Below are positions 17,822 to 26,011 of a stretch of 64,000 nucleotides of DNA, piece after piece. Position numbers and translations under genes: made by a program. This stretch comes from Qaidamihabitans albus (GTDB taxonomy: Bacteria; Actinomycetota; Actinomycetes; Mycobacteriales; Pseudonocardiaceae): assembly GCF_016464705.1 (NCBI RefSeq), contig NZ_JAEHOB010000005.1, positions 248,001 to 312,000 of the forward strand, read 5' to 3'. The stretch's first letter is position 1. Each line of letters begins with the position of its first letter. The notes below the pieces were generated by a model, which saw only the letters and a program-made list of their open reading frames with translations, made no database searches and was not told where the DNA came from.

Positions 17822-18292
17822 TCAGGCGGCGAGAACCGCCTTGGTCTTCGGCGCGCTGATCGTCGTGCGCAGGGTCGGGGTCATCCGGGTGTTGCCGGGC
17901 GTCCGCAGCTCGGCGAGGCCGTTGCCGACGGCGCTGGACACCAGCCGGCCGCCCTCGAAGCCGCGCCTCGGCGCCGTCGAGGACTCCGCCGCGTCACCGG
18001 CCCGCTCGGCGACGGGCTGCTCGGCCGTCTCACGGACACCGGCCGTCTCGACGTCGTCGAGGGCGGACACGTCCGCGGCCACGTTGCGCAGCAGCTCGGC
18101 GAGCGGAAGCTCCAGCGCGTCGCAGATCGAAGCCAGCAGCTCGCTCGAAGCCTCCTTCTGGCCGCGCTCGACCTCGGAAAGGTATCCGAGGCTCACCCGG
18201 GCGGCGCGCGAGATGTCGCGCAGCGTTCGGCTCTTGTTGGTGCGGGCATGACGGAGCCGATCACCGATCGCCTCGCGCAACAGCACGGTCAT
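17822..18292 (-). CDS. clgR: ClgR-type XRE family transcriptional regulator
   Basis: A 156-residue regulator. The N-terminal HTH ([47 protein letters not shown] in outline) is the ClgR signature. ClgR activates clp protease and psp genes in actinobacteria. The second half is longer and less ordered than in mycobacteria and ends in VLAA, like ssrA-type tags, so it may be a ClpP/ClpX or ClpC substrate, as known for ClgR in other genera. ATG 18292 has GGGAGG six bases upstream. The order clgR-pspA-pspM matches mycobacteria. Confidence 0.92.
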   Translation of the reverse strand: MTVLLREAIGDRLRHARTNKSRTLRDISRAARVSLGYLSEVERGQKEASSELLASICDALELPLAELLRNVAADVSALDDVETAGVRETAEQPVAERAGDAAESSTAPRRGFEGGRLVSSAVGNGLAELRTPGNTRMTPTLRTTISAPKTKAVLAA

Positions 18293-18343
18293 CACGCGCC
18301 TCCCTTCAGCTGGTGCCCACGTTACCGAGAGCAGACGACAGAA

Positions 18344-18402
18344 CGCAGGTTATGCGAGGTGCGTCCGCCAAGAGCGAACGTCCCGGCGCGCCGCTTTGTT
18401 CC
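18344..18402 (-). promoter_or_regulatory. clgR promoter: ECF-type boxes and a downstream dyad
   Basis: GGAAC (18402-18398), 17-bp spacer, CGTT (18380-18377) on the minus strand match a SigE-like promoter, 85 bases before the ATG. Just downstream CGCA-N5-TGCG (18344-18356) is a dyad that resembles ClgR-type CGC...GCG sites, so autoregulation is possible. Confidence 0.5.
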
Positions 18403-18424
18403 CCCGGTGCGACGACTGCCCAGG

Positions 18425-18898
18425 TCAGCGCCGGTCGAGTTGCTCGGCCAGCAGTTCGAGCGCCGCCGTCACCGACGCCGCCCGCACGGCGTGCCGGTCG
18501 CCGGGCAGGCGCAGGCTCCGGCCTGCGCACACGCCGACCCCGGTGACGCCGATGTACACGGTTCCCGGGGCGGCACCGTCCTGCGGGTCGGGTCCGGCGG
18601 CACCGGTGAGGCCCAGCCCCCAGTCGGCGCCGCACCGCCGCCGGGCGCCGTCGGCGAGCTGGACGGCGACGTCTGGATGCACCGCGCCGTGCTCGGCCAG
18701 CAGGGCGGCGTCCACATCCGCCAGCGTGGTCTTGAGGTCGGTCGCGTACACGATGAGGCCACCGCGCACCACGGCGCTCGACCCGGGTACCTCGGTGAGC
18801 GCGGCGCAAACCAGGCCGGCGGTCAGCGACTCGGCCGTGGCCACCGTCTCGCCTCTCCGGACGAGCCTGGCCACCAGCCCGGCGGCGGGGGTGCTCAC
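18425..18898 (-). CDS. CinA C-terminal domain nicotinamide-nucleotide amidase
   Basis: A 157-residue protein equal to the C-terminal (PncC) domain of CinA, which deamidates nicotinamide mononucleotide. Family motifs are RRGETVATAESLTAGLVCAALTEVPGSS-type start, the VRGGLIVYATDLKTTL strand, and GLGLTGAAGPDPQDG. The GTG at 18898 overlaps the pgsA stop (GTGA), so it is coupled to pgsA, as in many actinobacteria. The start has no independent SD, consistent with coupling. Confidence 0.9.
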   Translation of the reverse strand: MSTPAAGLVARLVRRGETVATAESLTAGLVCAALTEVPGSSAVVRGGLIVYATDLKTTLADVDAALLAEHGAVHPDVAVQLADGARRRCGADWGLGLTGAAGPDPQDGAAPGTVYIGVTGVGVCAGRSLRLPGDRHAVRAASVTAALELLAEQLDRR

Positions 18899-19545
18899 CG
18901 CACCGCCGCGCGGGCCGCCGCACGCAGCCGGACGGCCCGGACCAGGTAGTCGAGGCCGGTGACGACGGTGAGCACGAGCGCGCAGCCGAGGAAGATCCAG
19001 CGCAGCGGCGCGACCTCCACGGGCAGCGGCAGCAGGTACAGCACGATGGCCACGACCTGGGTCATCGTCTTCGCCTTGCCACCACGGCTGGCCGGGATGA
19101 CGCCGTAGCGGATGACCCAGAACCGCAGCAGCGTCACCCCGAGCTCGCGCGCCGCGATGACGATCGTGACCCACCACGGCAGCTCACCGAGCAGGCTCAG
19201 CACCACGAGCGCGGCCCCGATGAGCGCCTTGTCGGCGATCGGATCGGCGACCTTGCCGAAATCGGTGATCAGGCCGTACCTGCGGGCCACCCAGCCGTCC
19301 ACCTGGTCGGTCAGCGCCGCCACGGCGAACAGCGCCGTCGCCAGGTACCGCCAGAGCGGATCGGTGCCCTCCGGCTCCTCGGCGAGCAACAGCGCCCCGA
19401 CGAACAGCGGCACGAGCACCAGCCGGGAGAGCGTCAGCAGGTTCGCCACGTTGAGCGTGCGCACCACTGGAGCGTCCGGCGCCGGGGCGGCCGTGTCCGG
19501 ATCGTCGCCGTCCGCGTCCGCGGGACCGCCGGCCACCGAGCTCAC
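18895..19545 (-). CDS. pgsA: CDP-diacylglycerol-glycerol-3-phosphate 3-phosphatidyltransferase
   Basis: A 216-residue membrane enzyme of the CDP-alcohol phosphotransferase family that makes phosphatidylglycerophosphate. The catalytic motif D-x2-DG-x2-AR-x8-G-x3-D-x3-D is complete in [11 protein letters not shown] ... [10 protein letters not shown]. Four to five hydrophobic segments follow. The first ~30 residues are an Asp/Ala/Pro-rich tail. The GTG at 19545 overlaps the rimO stop; a much longer upstream frame only overlaps rimO and is not real. This corresponds to mycobacterial PgsA3 next to clgR. Confidence 0.92.
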   Translation of the reverse strand: MSSVAGGPADADGDDPDTAAPAPDAPVVRTLNVANLLTLSRLVLVPLFVGALLLAEEPEGTDPLWRYLATALFAVAALTDQVDGWVARRYGLITDFGKVADPIADKALIGAALVVLSLLGELPWWVTIVIAARELGVTLLRFWVIRYGVIPASRGGKAKTMTQVVAIVLYLLPLPVEVAPLRWIFLGCALVLTVVTGLDYLVRAVRLRAAARAAVR

Positions 19546-21017
19546 CGGTCTCTGCCCGCGACCGCGACCGGCCGCACGACCAGGTCGACGCCCTCGCTGT
19601 CGACCACCTCGCACCTGACCAGCTCGCCGACCTCGCACGGGCCGGCGTCGACCAGCACGCATTCGCCGTCGACCTCGGGCGCCTGGTGTGCCGCGCGCCC
19701 CCTTGTCTCCGCTGTCTCCGCTGTCTCCGTTGTCTCCTCGTCCACCGTCTCGATCAGCACGTCGACCGTGTCCCCGATGCGGTCCTCGGCGCGCTGTGTG
19801 GTGAGCTCCTCGGCCAGCGCGGAGATCCGCGTGACCCGCTCGGTGATGGTCGCCTGGTCGAGCTTGCCGTCGAACGTCTCGGCCTCCGTGCCGTCCTCGT
19901 CGGAGTAGCCGAACACGCCGACGGCGTCGAGGCGGGCGCCGGTGAGGAAGCGCTCGAGCTCGGCGAGATCGGCCTCGGTCTCGCCGGGGAAGCCGACGAT
20001 CACGTTCGTCCGGATGCCTGCCTCGGGCGCGCACTCCCGGATCTGCTCGACGAGCGCGAGGAACGAGTCGGTGGAGCCGAAGCGGCGCATGCGGCGCAGC
20101 ACCGCCTCGCTCGAGTGCTGGAAAGAGAGGTCGAAGTACGGCGCGACACCCGGCGTGGTCGCGATCGTGCGCACCAGGTCCGGGCGGGTCTCGGCGGGCT
20201 GGAGGTAGGACACGCGCACGCGCTCGACGCCGTCCACCGCCGCCAGGCGCGGCAGGAGGCGCTCCAGCGCCCGGGTGCCACCGCTCTCGCGGCCGAGGTC
20301 CTTGCCGTAGGACGTCGAGTTCTCGCTCACCAGGAACAGCTCCCGCGCGCCCTGCGTGGCGAGCCAGGCGGCCTCGGCGACGATCTCGTCGGGGTGCCGG
20401 GAGACGAACGAGCCGCGGAAGGACGGGATCGCGCAGAACGAGCAGCGCCGGTCGCAACCGGACGCGATCTTCAGCGCGGCCACCGGGGCGTCGTCGAGCC
20501 GGGAACGCAGCACGCGCGCGCCCTGGCCGTTCTGGCCGTGCCCGGGCACCGCCACATCGGCCGAGGCGGCCGGCCGCTGTACGGGGCTGATCGGCAGCAG
20601 CGTCCGCCGGTCGGCGGGCGTGTGGGAGGCGACCGTGCCACCGGCCACGATCTCGCCGAGCCGCTCGGCGAGGTCCGGGTAGTGGTCGAAGCCGAGCACG
20701 GCATCGGCCTCGGGCAGGTTCTGCGCGAGCTCGGCGCCGTAGCGTTCCGCCATGCAGCCCACCGCGACGACCTTGGCCCCGGTGTCGGCCGCGGAGAGCA
20801 GCGTGTCCACGGAGTCCTTCTTCGCAGACTCGACGAACCCGCACGTGTTCACCACGACGACGTCACTGTGGTCCGGGTCGGCGGTGAGTTCCCAGCCGCC
20901 GGCGGAGAGCCGGCCCGCTAGTTCCTCGGAGTCGACCTCGTTACGGGCACAGCCGAGGGTCAGCAGGGACACCCGGCGACCTTCCGGGGACGGTTCAGCG
21001 GCGGGGGAGGAAGACAC
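19542..21017 (-). CDS. rimO: ribosomal protein S12 methylthiotransferase RimO
   Basis: A 491-residue radical SAM enzyme that adds a methylthio group to an Asp of ribosomal protein S12. It has the UPF0004 domain ([19 protein letters not shown]), the radical SAM triad C-x3-C-x2-C in [20 protein letters not shown], and a TRAM domain at the C-terminus. A GTG start at 21017 is backed by TACCCT seven bases upstream (leaderless pattern). Near the C-terminus a short in-frame repeat of 9-bp units (19703-19740) encodes [10 protein letters not shown] between the radical SAM core and the end of the TRAM domain, unusual for the family. Confidence 0.94.
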   Translation of the reverse strand: MSSSPAAEPSPEGRRVSLLTLGCARNEVDSEELAGRLSAGGWELTADPDHSDVVVVNTCGFVESAKKDSVDTLLSAADTGAKVVAVGCMAERYGAELAQNLPEADAVLGFDHYPDLAERLGEIVAGGTVASHTPADRRTLLPISPVQRPAASADVAVPGHGQNGQGARVLRSRLDDAPVAALKIASGCDRRCSFCAIPSFRGSFVSRHPDEIVAEAAWLATQGARELFLVSENSTSYGKDLGRESGGTRALERLLPRLAAVDGVERVRVSYLQPAETRPDLVRTIATTPGVAPYFDLSFQHSSEAVLRRMRRFGSTDSFLALVEQIRECAPEAGIRTNVIVGFPGETEADLAELERFLTGARLDAVGVFGYSDEDGTEAETFDGKLDQATITERVTRISALAEELTTQRAEDRIGDTVDVLIETVDEETTETAETAETRGRAAHQAPEVDGECVLVDAGPCEVGELVRCEVVDSEGVDLVVRPVAVAGRDR

Positions 21018-21127
21018 GCCGACCAGGGTAACCGCCGGTGCTCGCCGGCCGGCCGCCGCCACGATCGGGCGCTGCCCCGCGGCACCGCCCCGGTGCAGGC
21101 TCCCGGCGACCGGATAGCGTCTGTGCC

Positions 21128-21631
21128 GTGGAGTCCCCGCACATCCGCCGCGCCCGTATCGCGGACGTTCGCAAGATCAAGAGGCTGGTCGACTCCGACG
21201 CGGGCAAGGTCCTGCTCGAGAAGAACCTGGTGACCCTGTACGAGGACGTGCAGGAGTTCTGGGTGGCCGAGCTCGGCGACGAGGTGGTCGGCTGCGGCGC
21301 CCTGCACGTGCTGTGGGAGGACCTCGCCGAGATCCGGACCGTCGCCGTGGACCGGTCGGTGCGCGGGCGCGGCATCGGGCACGCGCTGGTGCGCAGGCTG
21401 ATCGAGCTGGCGACGGACCTGGGCCTGCCGCGGATCTTCGTGCTGACGTTCGAGACCGACTTCTTCGCCCGGCACGGTTTCGTGCGGATCGACGGCGCCC
21501 CGGTGCCCCGGGAGGTCTACGAGGAGATGCGGCGCTCCGCCGACCCGGGCGTCGCCGAGTTCCTCGACCTGCCCTTCGTCAAGCCCAACACGCTCGGCAA
21601 CACCCGCATGCTCCTGCACCTCGACTCGTGA
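21128..21631 (+). CDS. argA: amino-acid N-acetyltransferase (ArgA-like, short form)
   Basis: A 167-residue GNAT enzyme equal to the short N-acetylglutamate synthase of mycobacteria (Rv2747), the first step of arginine synthesis. It has [27 protein letters not shown] at the start, the acetyl-CoA loop [18 protein letters not shown], and the diagnostic C-terminal [18 protein letters not shown]. The GTG at 21128 is 7 bases after TAGCGT (leaderless pattern). Its TGA stop is part of palindromic repeat copy 3. In mycobacteria ftsK follows directly; here the TOMM island lies between. Confidence 0.9.
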   Translation: MESPHIRRARIADVRKIKRLVDSDAGKVLLEKNLVTLYEDVQEFWVAELGDEVVGCGALHVLWEDLAEIRTVAVDRSVRGRGIGHALVRRLIELATDLGLPRIFVLTFETDFFARHGFVRIDGAPVPREVYEEMRRSADPGVAEFLDLPFVKPNTLGNTRMLLHLDS

Positions 21632-21670
21632 GTGCGCACACGAGTTAGAACTCGCGTGCGCACTCACGAC
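21625..21670. repeat. 46-bp palindromic repeat, copy 3 (left flank of the TOMM island)
   Basis: CTCGTGAGTGCGCACACGAG / TTAGAACTCGCGTGCG / CACTCACGAC, near-consensus with one changed end base. It supplies the TGA stop of argA. Unlike most copies it precedes a co-directional gene. Confidence 0.85.
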
Positions 21671-21705
21671 CCCGGCGCCCGGTTCCACTGGTTTATTCTG
21701 GCTCC

Positions 21706-21747
21706 CACTCGAATAGTGTTGACTAGACGAGTGCGGGCGCGCAGGAT
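21706..21747 (+). promoter_or_regulatory. merR/TOMM operon promoter with MerR-type dyad
   Basis: TTGACT (21719-21724), 17-bp spacer, CAGGAT (21742-21747), then 6 bases to the GTG at 21754, so transcription likely starts at or next to the start codon. The dyad CACTCG-aat-AGT-gttg-ACT-aga-CGAGTG (21706-21733) has 10 of 12 symmetric positions and covers the -35 box. It is a good candidate operator for the MerR-family protein it precedes. Confidence 0.6.
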
Positions 21748-21753
21748 GCGTCT

Positions 21754-22590
21754 GTGTCCCCCGAGCCCCCCGAGCCCCCCGAGACGTTCAGCGTCGAGCG
21801 GCTCGCCGCCGAGACCGGCCTGCCGACCAGCACCATCCGGATGTACCAGACCAGGGGCCTGCTGCATCCGCCCGCCCGTCGGGGACGCAGCGCGCGCTAC
21901 GACGGCACGCACCTGGAACGGCTCCGGCTGGTGCAGCGCCTGCAGGGCCGCGGCTTCTCACTGCCCGCGATCGCCGAGCTCATCGCGGCCCGCGATCGTG
22001 GTGCGAGCGTGGCCGCGGTGCTCGGGCTGCCGGAGCCCGCGGGCCCGGACGACTGGGTGCCGGTGCGGCTGCGCGATCTGAGGACGCTCGTCCCCGCGGG
22101 GGACCTGCGACCTGGCCTGCTCCGCCGGGCGAGCAGGCTCGGCCTGGTGCGCTGGCACCGCGGCCGCCCCCACGCCCGCCGCTGGGCGCTGGAGAGCGGT
22201 CTGCGGCTCACCCGGCTCGCCGTGCCCGCCACCGAGGTGCTCGACCGCTTCGCCGACCTGCGCGCCACCACCGACCGCATCGCCGCCGACTTCGTCGCCG
22301 TCTTCGAAGAACGGATGTGGCCCCGCCTCACCGGGGAGATCGAGAGCGCCGAGTCGGACGACCGGCTCACCCAGGTACGGGAGCTCCTGCGCACCCTGAG
22401 CGGCACCGCCGAGAGCGTGGTGCTCGGTGCCCTGCGCGAGTCGATCCGGGCCGCCGCCGAGCGGTTCGCCGGGCGGCACGACCTCGTTCCCGGCCATCCG
22501 CTCGGCGACCCGGAACCGGGCGGGCCGGGCAGCGCCGACGATCAGACGGTCGAACGCTTCCTCGGCGCCGAGCCGGGCGAGCCACGATGA
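21754..22590 (+). CDS. MerR family transcriptional regulator of the TOMM operon
   Basis: A 278-residue regulator. Residues ~11-80 form the MerR winged helix (SVERLAAETGLPTSTIRMYQTRGLLHPP, then YDGTHLERLRLVQRLQGRGFSLPAIAELI). The rest is a long helical region with no metal-binding Cys, so the signal is not a thiol-bound metal. Its stop overlaps the ATG of the ThiF-like gene (ATGA), making it the coupled first gene of the TOMM operon. A leaderless start and an overlapping dyad suggest autoregulation. The inducer is unknown. Confidence 0.85.
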   Translation: MSPEPPEPPETFSVERLAAETGLPTSTIRMYQTRGLLHPPARRGRSARYDGTHLERLRLVQRLQGRGFSLPAIAELIAARDRGASVAAVLGLPEPAGPDDWVPVRLRDLRTLVPAGDLRPGLLRRASRLGLVRWHRGRPHARRWALESGLRLTRLAVPATEVLDRFADLRATTDRIAADFVAVFEERMWPRLTGEIESAESDDRLTQVRELLRTLSGTAESVVLGALRESIRAAAERFAGRHDLVPGHPLGDPEPGGPGSADDQTVERFLGAEPGEPR

Positions 22591-23390
22591 GCGCCGTCGT
22601 CGCCGATCCCGGCTGGCGCGCGCAGGCCAACGACGACGGGCTCGTGCTCTACGCGGGCGCCGACCTCAACTATCTCGTCCCCGACCTCTCCCCCGCGCAC
22701 ACGCAGGCGCTCGTGGCCTGGTTCGAAGCCGCGACGGCGGGTCCGGTCGACGCCGCCGACCTGCCCGGCGAGCTGGCCGCGGTGGTGCGCCAGCTCCGCT
22801 CGCTCGGTGCGGTCCGTCCCGCCGCGCTGCCGACGCCGGAGCGGCCGCGCGTGCTCGGGGTGGACGTGCGGACGGTGGGCTCCACTCCCGCCGCGCTGAC
22901 CACAGCGCTGCACGAGACGTTCCCGCCGCGCGTGCACGCCGACACCGCCGAACCGGACCTGCTGCTCGTCGTCCGCACCACGGAGACCCTGCGCGAGCTG
23001 GCGGAGCTCGCCGGTGAGCTCGCCGAGCCGCCGGTGCCGCACCTGCTGCTCGACCTCGCGTATCACCACACCGTCGTGCTCGGCCCGCTGGTCGTGCCGG
23101 GTGCGAGCGCGTGCCTGGCCTGCCTCGCCGTCCGCACCGGCCGCCGCTGGGGCGACCCTCCCCCACCGCAGCGGCCGGTCACCGCGGAGCAGCCCGAACT
23201 GCCCCTCGCGCTGGCCGCGCACGCGATCCGCCGCCTCGGTGCCGGATCGCTGGCGCTGCTCGAACGAACCGTGAGCATGCACGCCGAGGAGCTGACCAGC
23301 ACGGCCGAGAACGTCCTGCCGGCCGCCGACTGCCCCGTGTGCCCCGGCCTGCCCACCGGCCCGGCCACCCTGCCCTGGGAGGCCGGATGA
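22587..23390 (+). CDS. TOMM leader-peptide-binding ThiF-like protein (ocin-ThiF type)
   Basis: A 267-residue protein of the E1-like partner family of YcaO cyclodehydratases. The N-terminal ~80 residues (GLVLYAGADLNYLVPDLSP ... LRSLGAV) look like an RRE peptide-clamp that binds the leader. The middle is a degenerate ThiF-like fold (LLLVVRTTETL, VPHLLLDLAYHHTVVLGPLVVPG). Four Cys in two pairs, C176-x2-C179 and C249-x2-C252, are the expected tetrathiolate zinc site. No ATP-binding ThiF motif is seen, as expected since YcaO uses the ATP. Both ends overlap neighbours by 4 bases. Confidence 0.85.
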   Translation: MSAVVADPGWRAQANDDGLVLYAGADLNYLVPDLSPAHTQALVAWFEAATAGPVDAADLPGELAAVVRQLRSLGAVRPAALPTPERPRVLGVDVRTVGSTPAALTTALHETFPPRVHADTAEPDLLLVVRTTETLRELAELAGELAEPPVPHLLLDLAYHHTVVLGPLVVPGASACLACLAVRTGRRWGDPPPPQRPVTAEQPELPLALAAHAIRRLGAGSLALLERTVSMHAEELTSTAENVLPAADCPVCPGLPTGPATLPWEAG

Positions 23391-23947
23391 ACGCCGCGAC
23401 GTCGCCGACCACTGCGACGACCCCCGCGCTGCGCCTGCCTGACGCGTTCAGCCCCGGCGCCACCCGGGCCGCTGCGGCCACGCCGACCTGCTCGTGCTGC
23501 TGTTGCTGTTGCTGCTGCGTGGTGTCCACGGTGAGCGCGACGGTCGCCCTGCCCGCCGGGTTCGCCAAGGACCTGCGCCGGCAGCCGCCGCACGTGGAGG
23601 GCGGCGGCCGTCCTACGTTGGCCACCCTGCTGCTCGGCCTGCTGCCTGTCCTGATGCTGGTGCTCGGCTACTTCCTCCTCCAGGACTACGAGCCCGTGCC
23701 CGCCGCCGCACTGGCCACCGCGCTCACCGGCGGCACCGCGTTCGTCGTCGCGGCGCTGGGCGGCTCGCAGCGCCCGTGGAACAGCGCGGGGCGGCTGCTG
23801 TTGTGGATCGCCGTGGGTTTCGTGGAGTTCCTCGTGTGCGCGGCATTGCTGGTGAGCGGGCTCGTCGTCGTGTTCGGCATCTGCTACGTCGCCGCGGTCG
23901 TCGTGGCACCCGTCCTGCTCCTGCGCGGCTACCGGCGCGCGTCGTGA
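23387..23947 (+). CDS. candidate TOMM precursor: poly-Cys segment fused to a four-helix membrane domain
   Basis: A 186-residue protein. Residues 1-34 (MNAATSPTTATTPALRLPDA...) have the Ala/Thr/Pro-rich look of a leader. Residues 35-44 are CSCCCCCCCC (C35, S36, C37-C44), like the Cys-rich core of streptolysin S precursors. A linker to ~75 includes KDLRRQPPHVEGGG. Four hydrophobic segments follow (about 77-99, 104-126, 136-156, 158-179), and it ends RGYRRAS. Starts and stops overlap the ThiF-like and YcaO genes, so it is made with the modifying enzymes. No other short ORF in the cluster fits a precursor. That the Cys are converted to thiazoles is inferred; metal binding by unmodified Cys is an alternative. 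Confidence 0.7.
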   Translation: MNAATSPTTATTPALRLPDAFSPGATRAAAATPTCSCCCCCCCCVVSTVSATVALPAGFAKDLRRQPPHVEGGGRPTLATLLLGLLPVLMLVLGYFLLQDYEPVPAAALATALTGGTAFVVAALGGSQRPWNSAGRLLLWIAVGFVEFLVCAALLVSGLVVVFGICYVAAVVVAPVLLLRGYRRAS

Positions 23948-25155
23948 GAACCCTGCTGGAGCGGGCCGTCGGCTGGCGGCAGGGCGTGGTCGCCGAGCTG
24001 CGGGAGGTGCCACGTGGCCTGGCGGACGTGCCCGTCGCCGGGTGGGCCGCGGTCGCGGAGCCCTTCACCCACGGCGGCACGTCGGGCGGCGCGGCGCACG
24101 CCAGCACCGTGGCGAGGACGGCCGCCCTCGCCGAGGCACTCGAACGGCACGCGGCGGCACGCTGCCCGCTCGGCACGGAAGGCCCGCCGGCGGGTGCGCC
24201 GTGCTGGCGGCTCGACCAGTTCAGCCTGCACCGGCCGGAGCAGCGCGCGCGGCCCGGCTTCCCCTACCTCGACGGCTACCGCGAGCCCGCGTACACGCAG
24301 GCGTGGACGCTGCCGGCCAATGCCGGGACCTGGGTGCCCGCGGGTCTGGTCGGCCTGCGGCCGGAGTTCGGGCTCCCGGCGACCTCGTCCGGCCTGGCCG
24401 CCGGTAGCTCCACCACCCGGGCACTGCTGCGGGCCACGCAGGAGCTCGTCGAGCGCGACGCGCTGACGGTGAGCTGGCTGCACGGCGTCGCGCCACCGCG
24501 GGTTCCCGTGCCGGAGCCGCTGTCCGCGCCGGTCCGGGAGCTCGGTGGCACGGTGGCGGCGTTCGATCTCACGCCCGCCTACAGCCCGCATCCGGTCGTG
24601 GCGGTGGCCGGCACGCTGCCGCTCGGCGGCCGCGACCGGGCCACCCTCGGGCTGGCCTGCCGGGCCGACCCGGCGGACGCGCTCGGCAAGGCGTGGCTGG
24701 AATGGTGCCAGGGCACGGCGTTCCTCGCCGTCTGGCTCGCCGAGTACGGCACCGCCACCCTGGAGCCGGAGGAGGTCACCGACTTCGACCGGCACGCCGC
24801 CTACTACACCGGCCACCCCCGGCAGTGGTCGGCGCTGCCGTGGTGGCGTGGCCGGAGGGGCAGTGCGCCGTCCGCATCCGGTGCAGCCGGGCGCGGTGCG
24901 GCCGCGGAGCTCACCGAACTCGTCACCGCGCTCGACCGGGGCGGCGTCCGGCTCGCCTACCGGGAACTGACCACGCCCGAGCTCGCCGCGACGGGCGTGC
25001 GCGCGGTGCGCGTGCTCTCCCCCGACCTGGTGCCCCTGCACGCCGACCATCGCTGGCCGCACCTCGCCGGCACGGCGGCCGACCTCACGTTCCGCTTTCC
25101 CGGTGCGGAACCGCTCGGGCCCTTTCCCAGCCCCTTCCCGCATCCGCTCGGCTGA
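23944..25155 (+). CDS. YcaO-domain cyclodehydratase of the TOMM cluster
   Basis: A 403-residue YcaO protein, the ATP-dependent enzyme that cyclises Cys/Ser/Thr side chains onto the backbone. ATP-binding signatures are AALAEALERHAAARC, the SGLAAGSSTTRALLRATQELVERDA stretch (given here in parts: SGLAAGSSTTRA and ATQELVERDA), and ADALGKAWLEWCQG. The C-terminus has alternating prolines, P393-F-P-S-P-F-P-H-P401, two residues from the end. A terminal PxPxP is needed for azoline formation in characterised TOMM YcaO proteins, so an active cyclodehydratase is likely. GTG start overlaps the precursor stop. Confidence 0.87.
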   Translation: MRTLLERAVGWRQGVVAELREVPRGLADVPVAGWAAVAEPFTHGGTSGGAAHASTVARTAALAEALERHAAARCPLGTEGPPAGAPCWRLDQFSLHRPEQRARPGFPYLDGYREPAYTQAWTLPANAGTWVPAGLVGLRPEFGLPATSSGLAAGSSTTRALLRATQELVERDALTVSWLHGVAPPRVPVPEPLSAPVRELGGTVAAFDLTPAYSPHPVVAVAGTLPLGGRDRATLGLACRADPADALGKAWLEWCQGTAFLAVWLAEYGTATLEPEEVTDFDRHAAYYTGHPRQWSALPWWRGRRGSAPSASGAAGRGAAAELTELVTALDRGGVRLAYRELTTPELAATGVRAVRVLSPDLVPLHADHRWPHLAGTAADLTFRFPGAEPLGPFPSPFPHPLG

Positions 25156-25181
25156 GCGCCCGTCCCGGAACCGGAGAACCC

Positions 25182-25910
25182 GTGTCACCAGCACCGTCAG
25201 GACCGTTCGAGGACTTCTGGGCGGCCGGCCGCACGACGCCGCTCACGTTGCGCAGGCTGGCCGCCCGGCTGGCCGGGTACCGCGCCGAGGGCACCGGGCC
25301 GGACCCGTTCGAGCTGCCCGGCGGCTACCACACGCTGGCCCGGCCGAACGACCGGTTGTCGCGGCTGTTCCGGCGCAGGCGCAGCGACCGCGGCTTCACC
25401 TCCGCACCGCTGCCGGGCCGGCGGCTGGGCTCGGTGCTGGCGCCGCTGGCCGAGGGCGAGACGGGCCGCGGTTACCCGTCCGCGGGCGGGCTCTACCCGC
25501 TGCGCTGCTACCCGCTGCTGCTCAACGTGCGGCACGAGCTGAGCGGCCGCGTGTGCCGGTACGAACCCGCCAGGCACGCGCTGCAGGACGTCGGCGCGTG
25601 CCCGCCGTGGCCGGAGCTGGCGCCGCTGCTCGGCGCGGAGCCCGCGGACGGCCCTGGACCGCAGTTCGTGCTCGTTCTCGTCCTCGCCGACGCGCCGCTG
25701 CTCGCCAAGTACGGCGTGCGGGGTGGCCGGTACGGCCTGATCGAGGCCGGTTGCGCGGCGCAGTCGGTGGCGCTGCGGGCGGCGGCCGACGGGCTCGGCG
25801 GTTACCTGCTCGGCGCCGCCGCGGACGACGCCGTGCTCGGCCTGCTCGATCTCGCGGAGCGCGACGTGCGGCTCGCCGCGGCATTCGCCGGCGGCAGTCC
25901 CTCTCCGTAG
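25182..25910 (+). CDS. SagB/ThcOx-type FMN-dependent dehydrogenase
   Basis: A 242-residue nitroreductase-fold enzyme of the SagB family, which oxidises thiazolines/oxazolines to thiazoles/oxazoles. Family motifs are RRRRSDRGFTSAPLPG near the start of the fold, RGYPSAGGLYPLRCYPLL (FMN and substrate site) and KYGVRGGRYGLIEAG with the late helix AAQSVALRAAADGLGGYLLGA. It is slightly short for the family. GTG 25182 follows CCGGAG. The gene is 26 bases after YcaO and completes the modifying set. Confidence 0.87.
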   Translation: MSPAPSGPFEDFWAAGRTTPLTLRRLAARLAGYRAEGTGPDPFELPGGYHTLARPNDRLSRLFRRRRSDRGFTSAPLPGRRLGSVLAPLAEGETGRGYPSAGGLYPLRCYPLLLNVRHELSGRVCRYEPARHALQDVGACPPWPELAPLLGAEPADGPGPQFVLVLVLADAPLLAKYGVRGGRYGLIEAGCAAQSVALRAAADGLGGYLLGAAADDAVLGLLDLAERDVRLAAAFAGGSPSP

Positions 25911-25942
25911 CCGGATCTTTACTGTCCGTCCGCCTTTCGGGG

Positions 25943-25997
25943 GTGGTGCCGCGCACCACGGCCGCGCCACGCTGATCGTCACCTGCGGTCCGATCAG
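25943..25997 (+). promoter_or_regulatory. two dyads between sagB and the phospholipase gene
   Basis: GTGGTGC-CGC-GCACCAC (25943-25959) is a compact hairpin that could end the TOMM transcript. CTGATCG-N12-CGATCAG (25972-25997) lies just upstream of the phospholipase ribosome-binding site (GAGGGGG) and could be an operator. They suggest the phospholipase gene is not simply the last gene of the same mRNA. Confidence 0.45.
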
Positions 25998-26011
25998 CGA
26001 GGGGGCACCCG

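Noticed and set aside
16250..18949. An 899-codon open frame on the + strand over pspM, pspA, clgR and cinA.
   Set aside because: Antisense shadow of four recognisable genes; no domain seen.
23493..23525. The poly-Cys tract as a sequencing or frame artefact.
   Set aside because: The frame is open through 186 codons with ATGA and GTGA overlaps on both sides and a well-formed membrane domain after it; codons alternate TGC/TGT and are not a homopolymer.
19542..25155. The YcaO gene as partner of the nearby rimO, since E. coli YcaO affects RimO activity.
   Set aside because: This YcaO has a PxPxP tail and is coupled to ThiF-like and SagB genes, which marks a TOMM enzyme; rimO is on the other strand and conserved without it.
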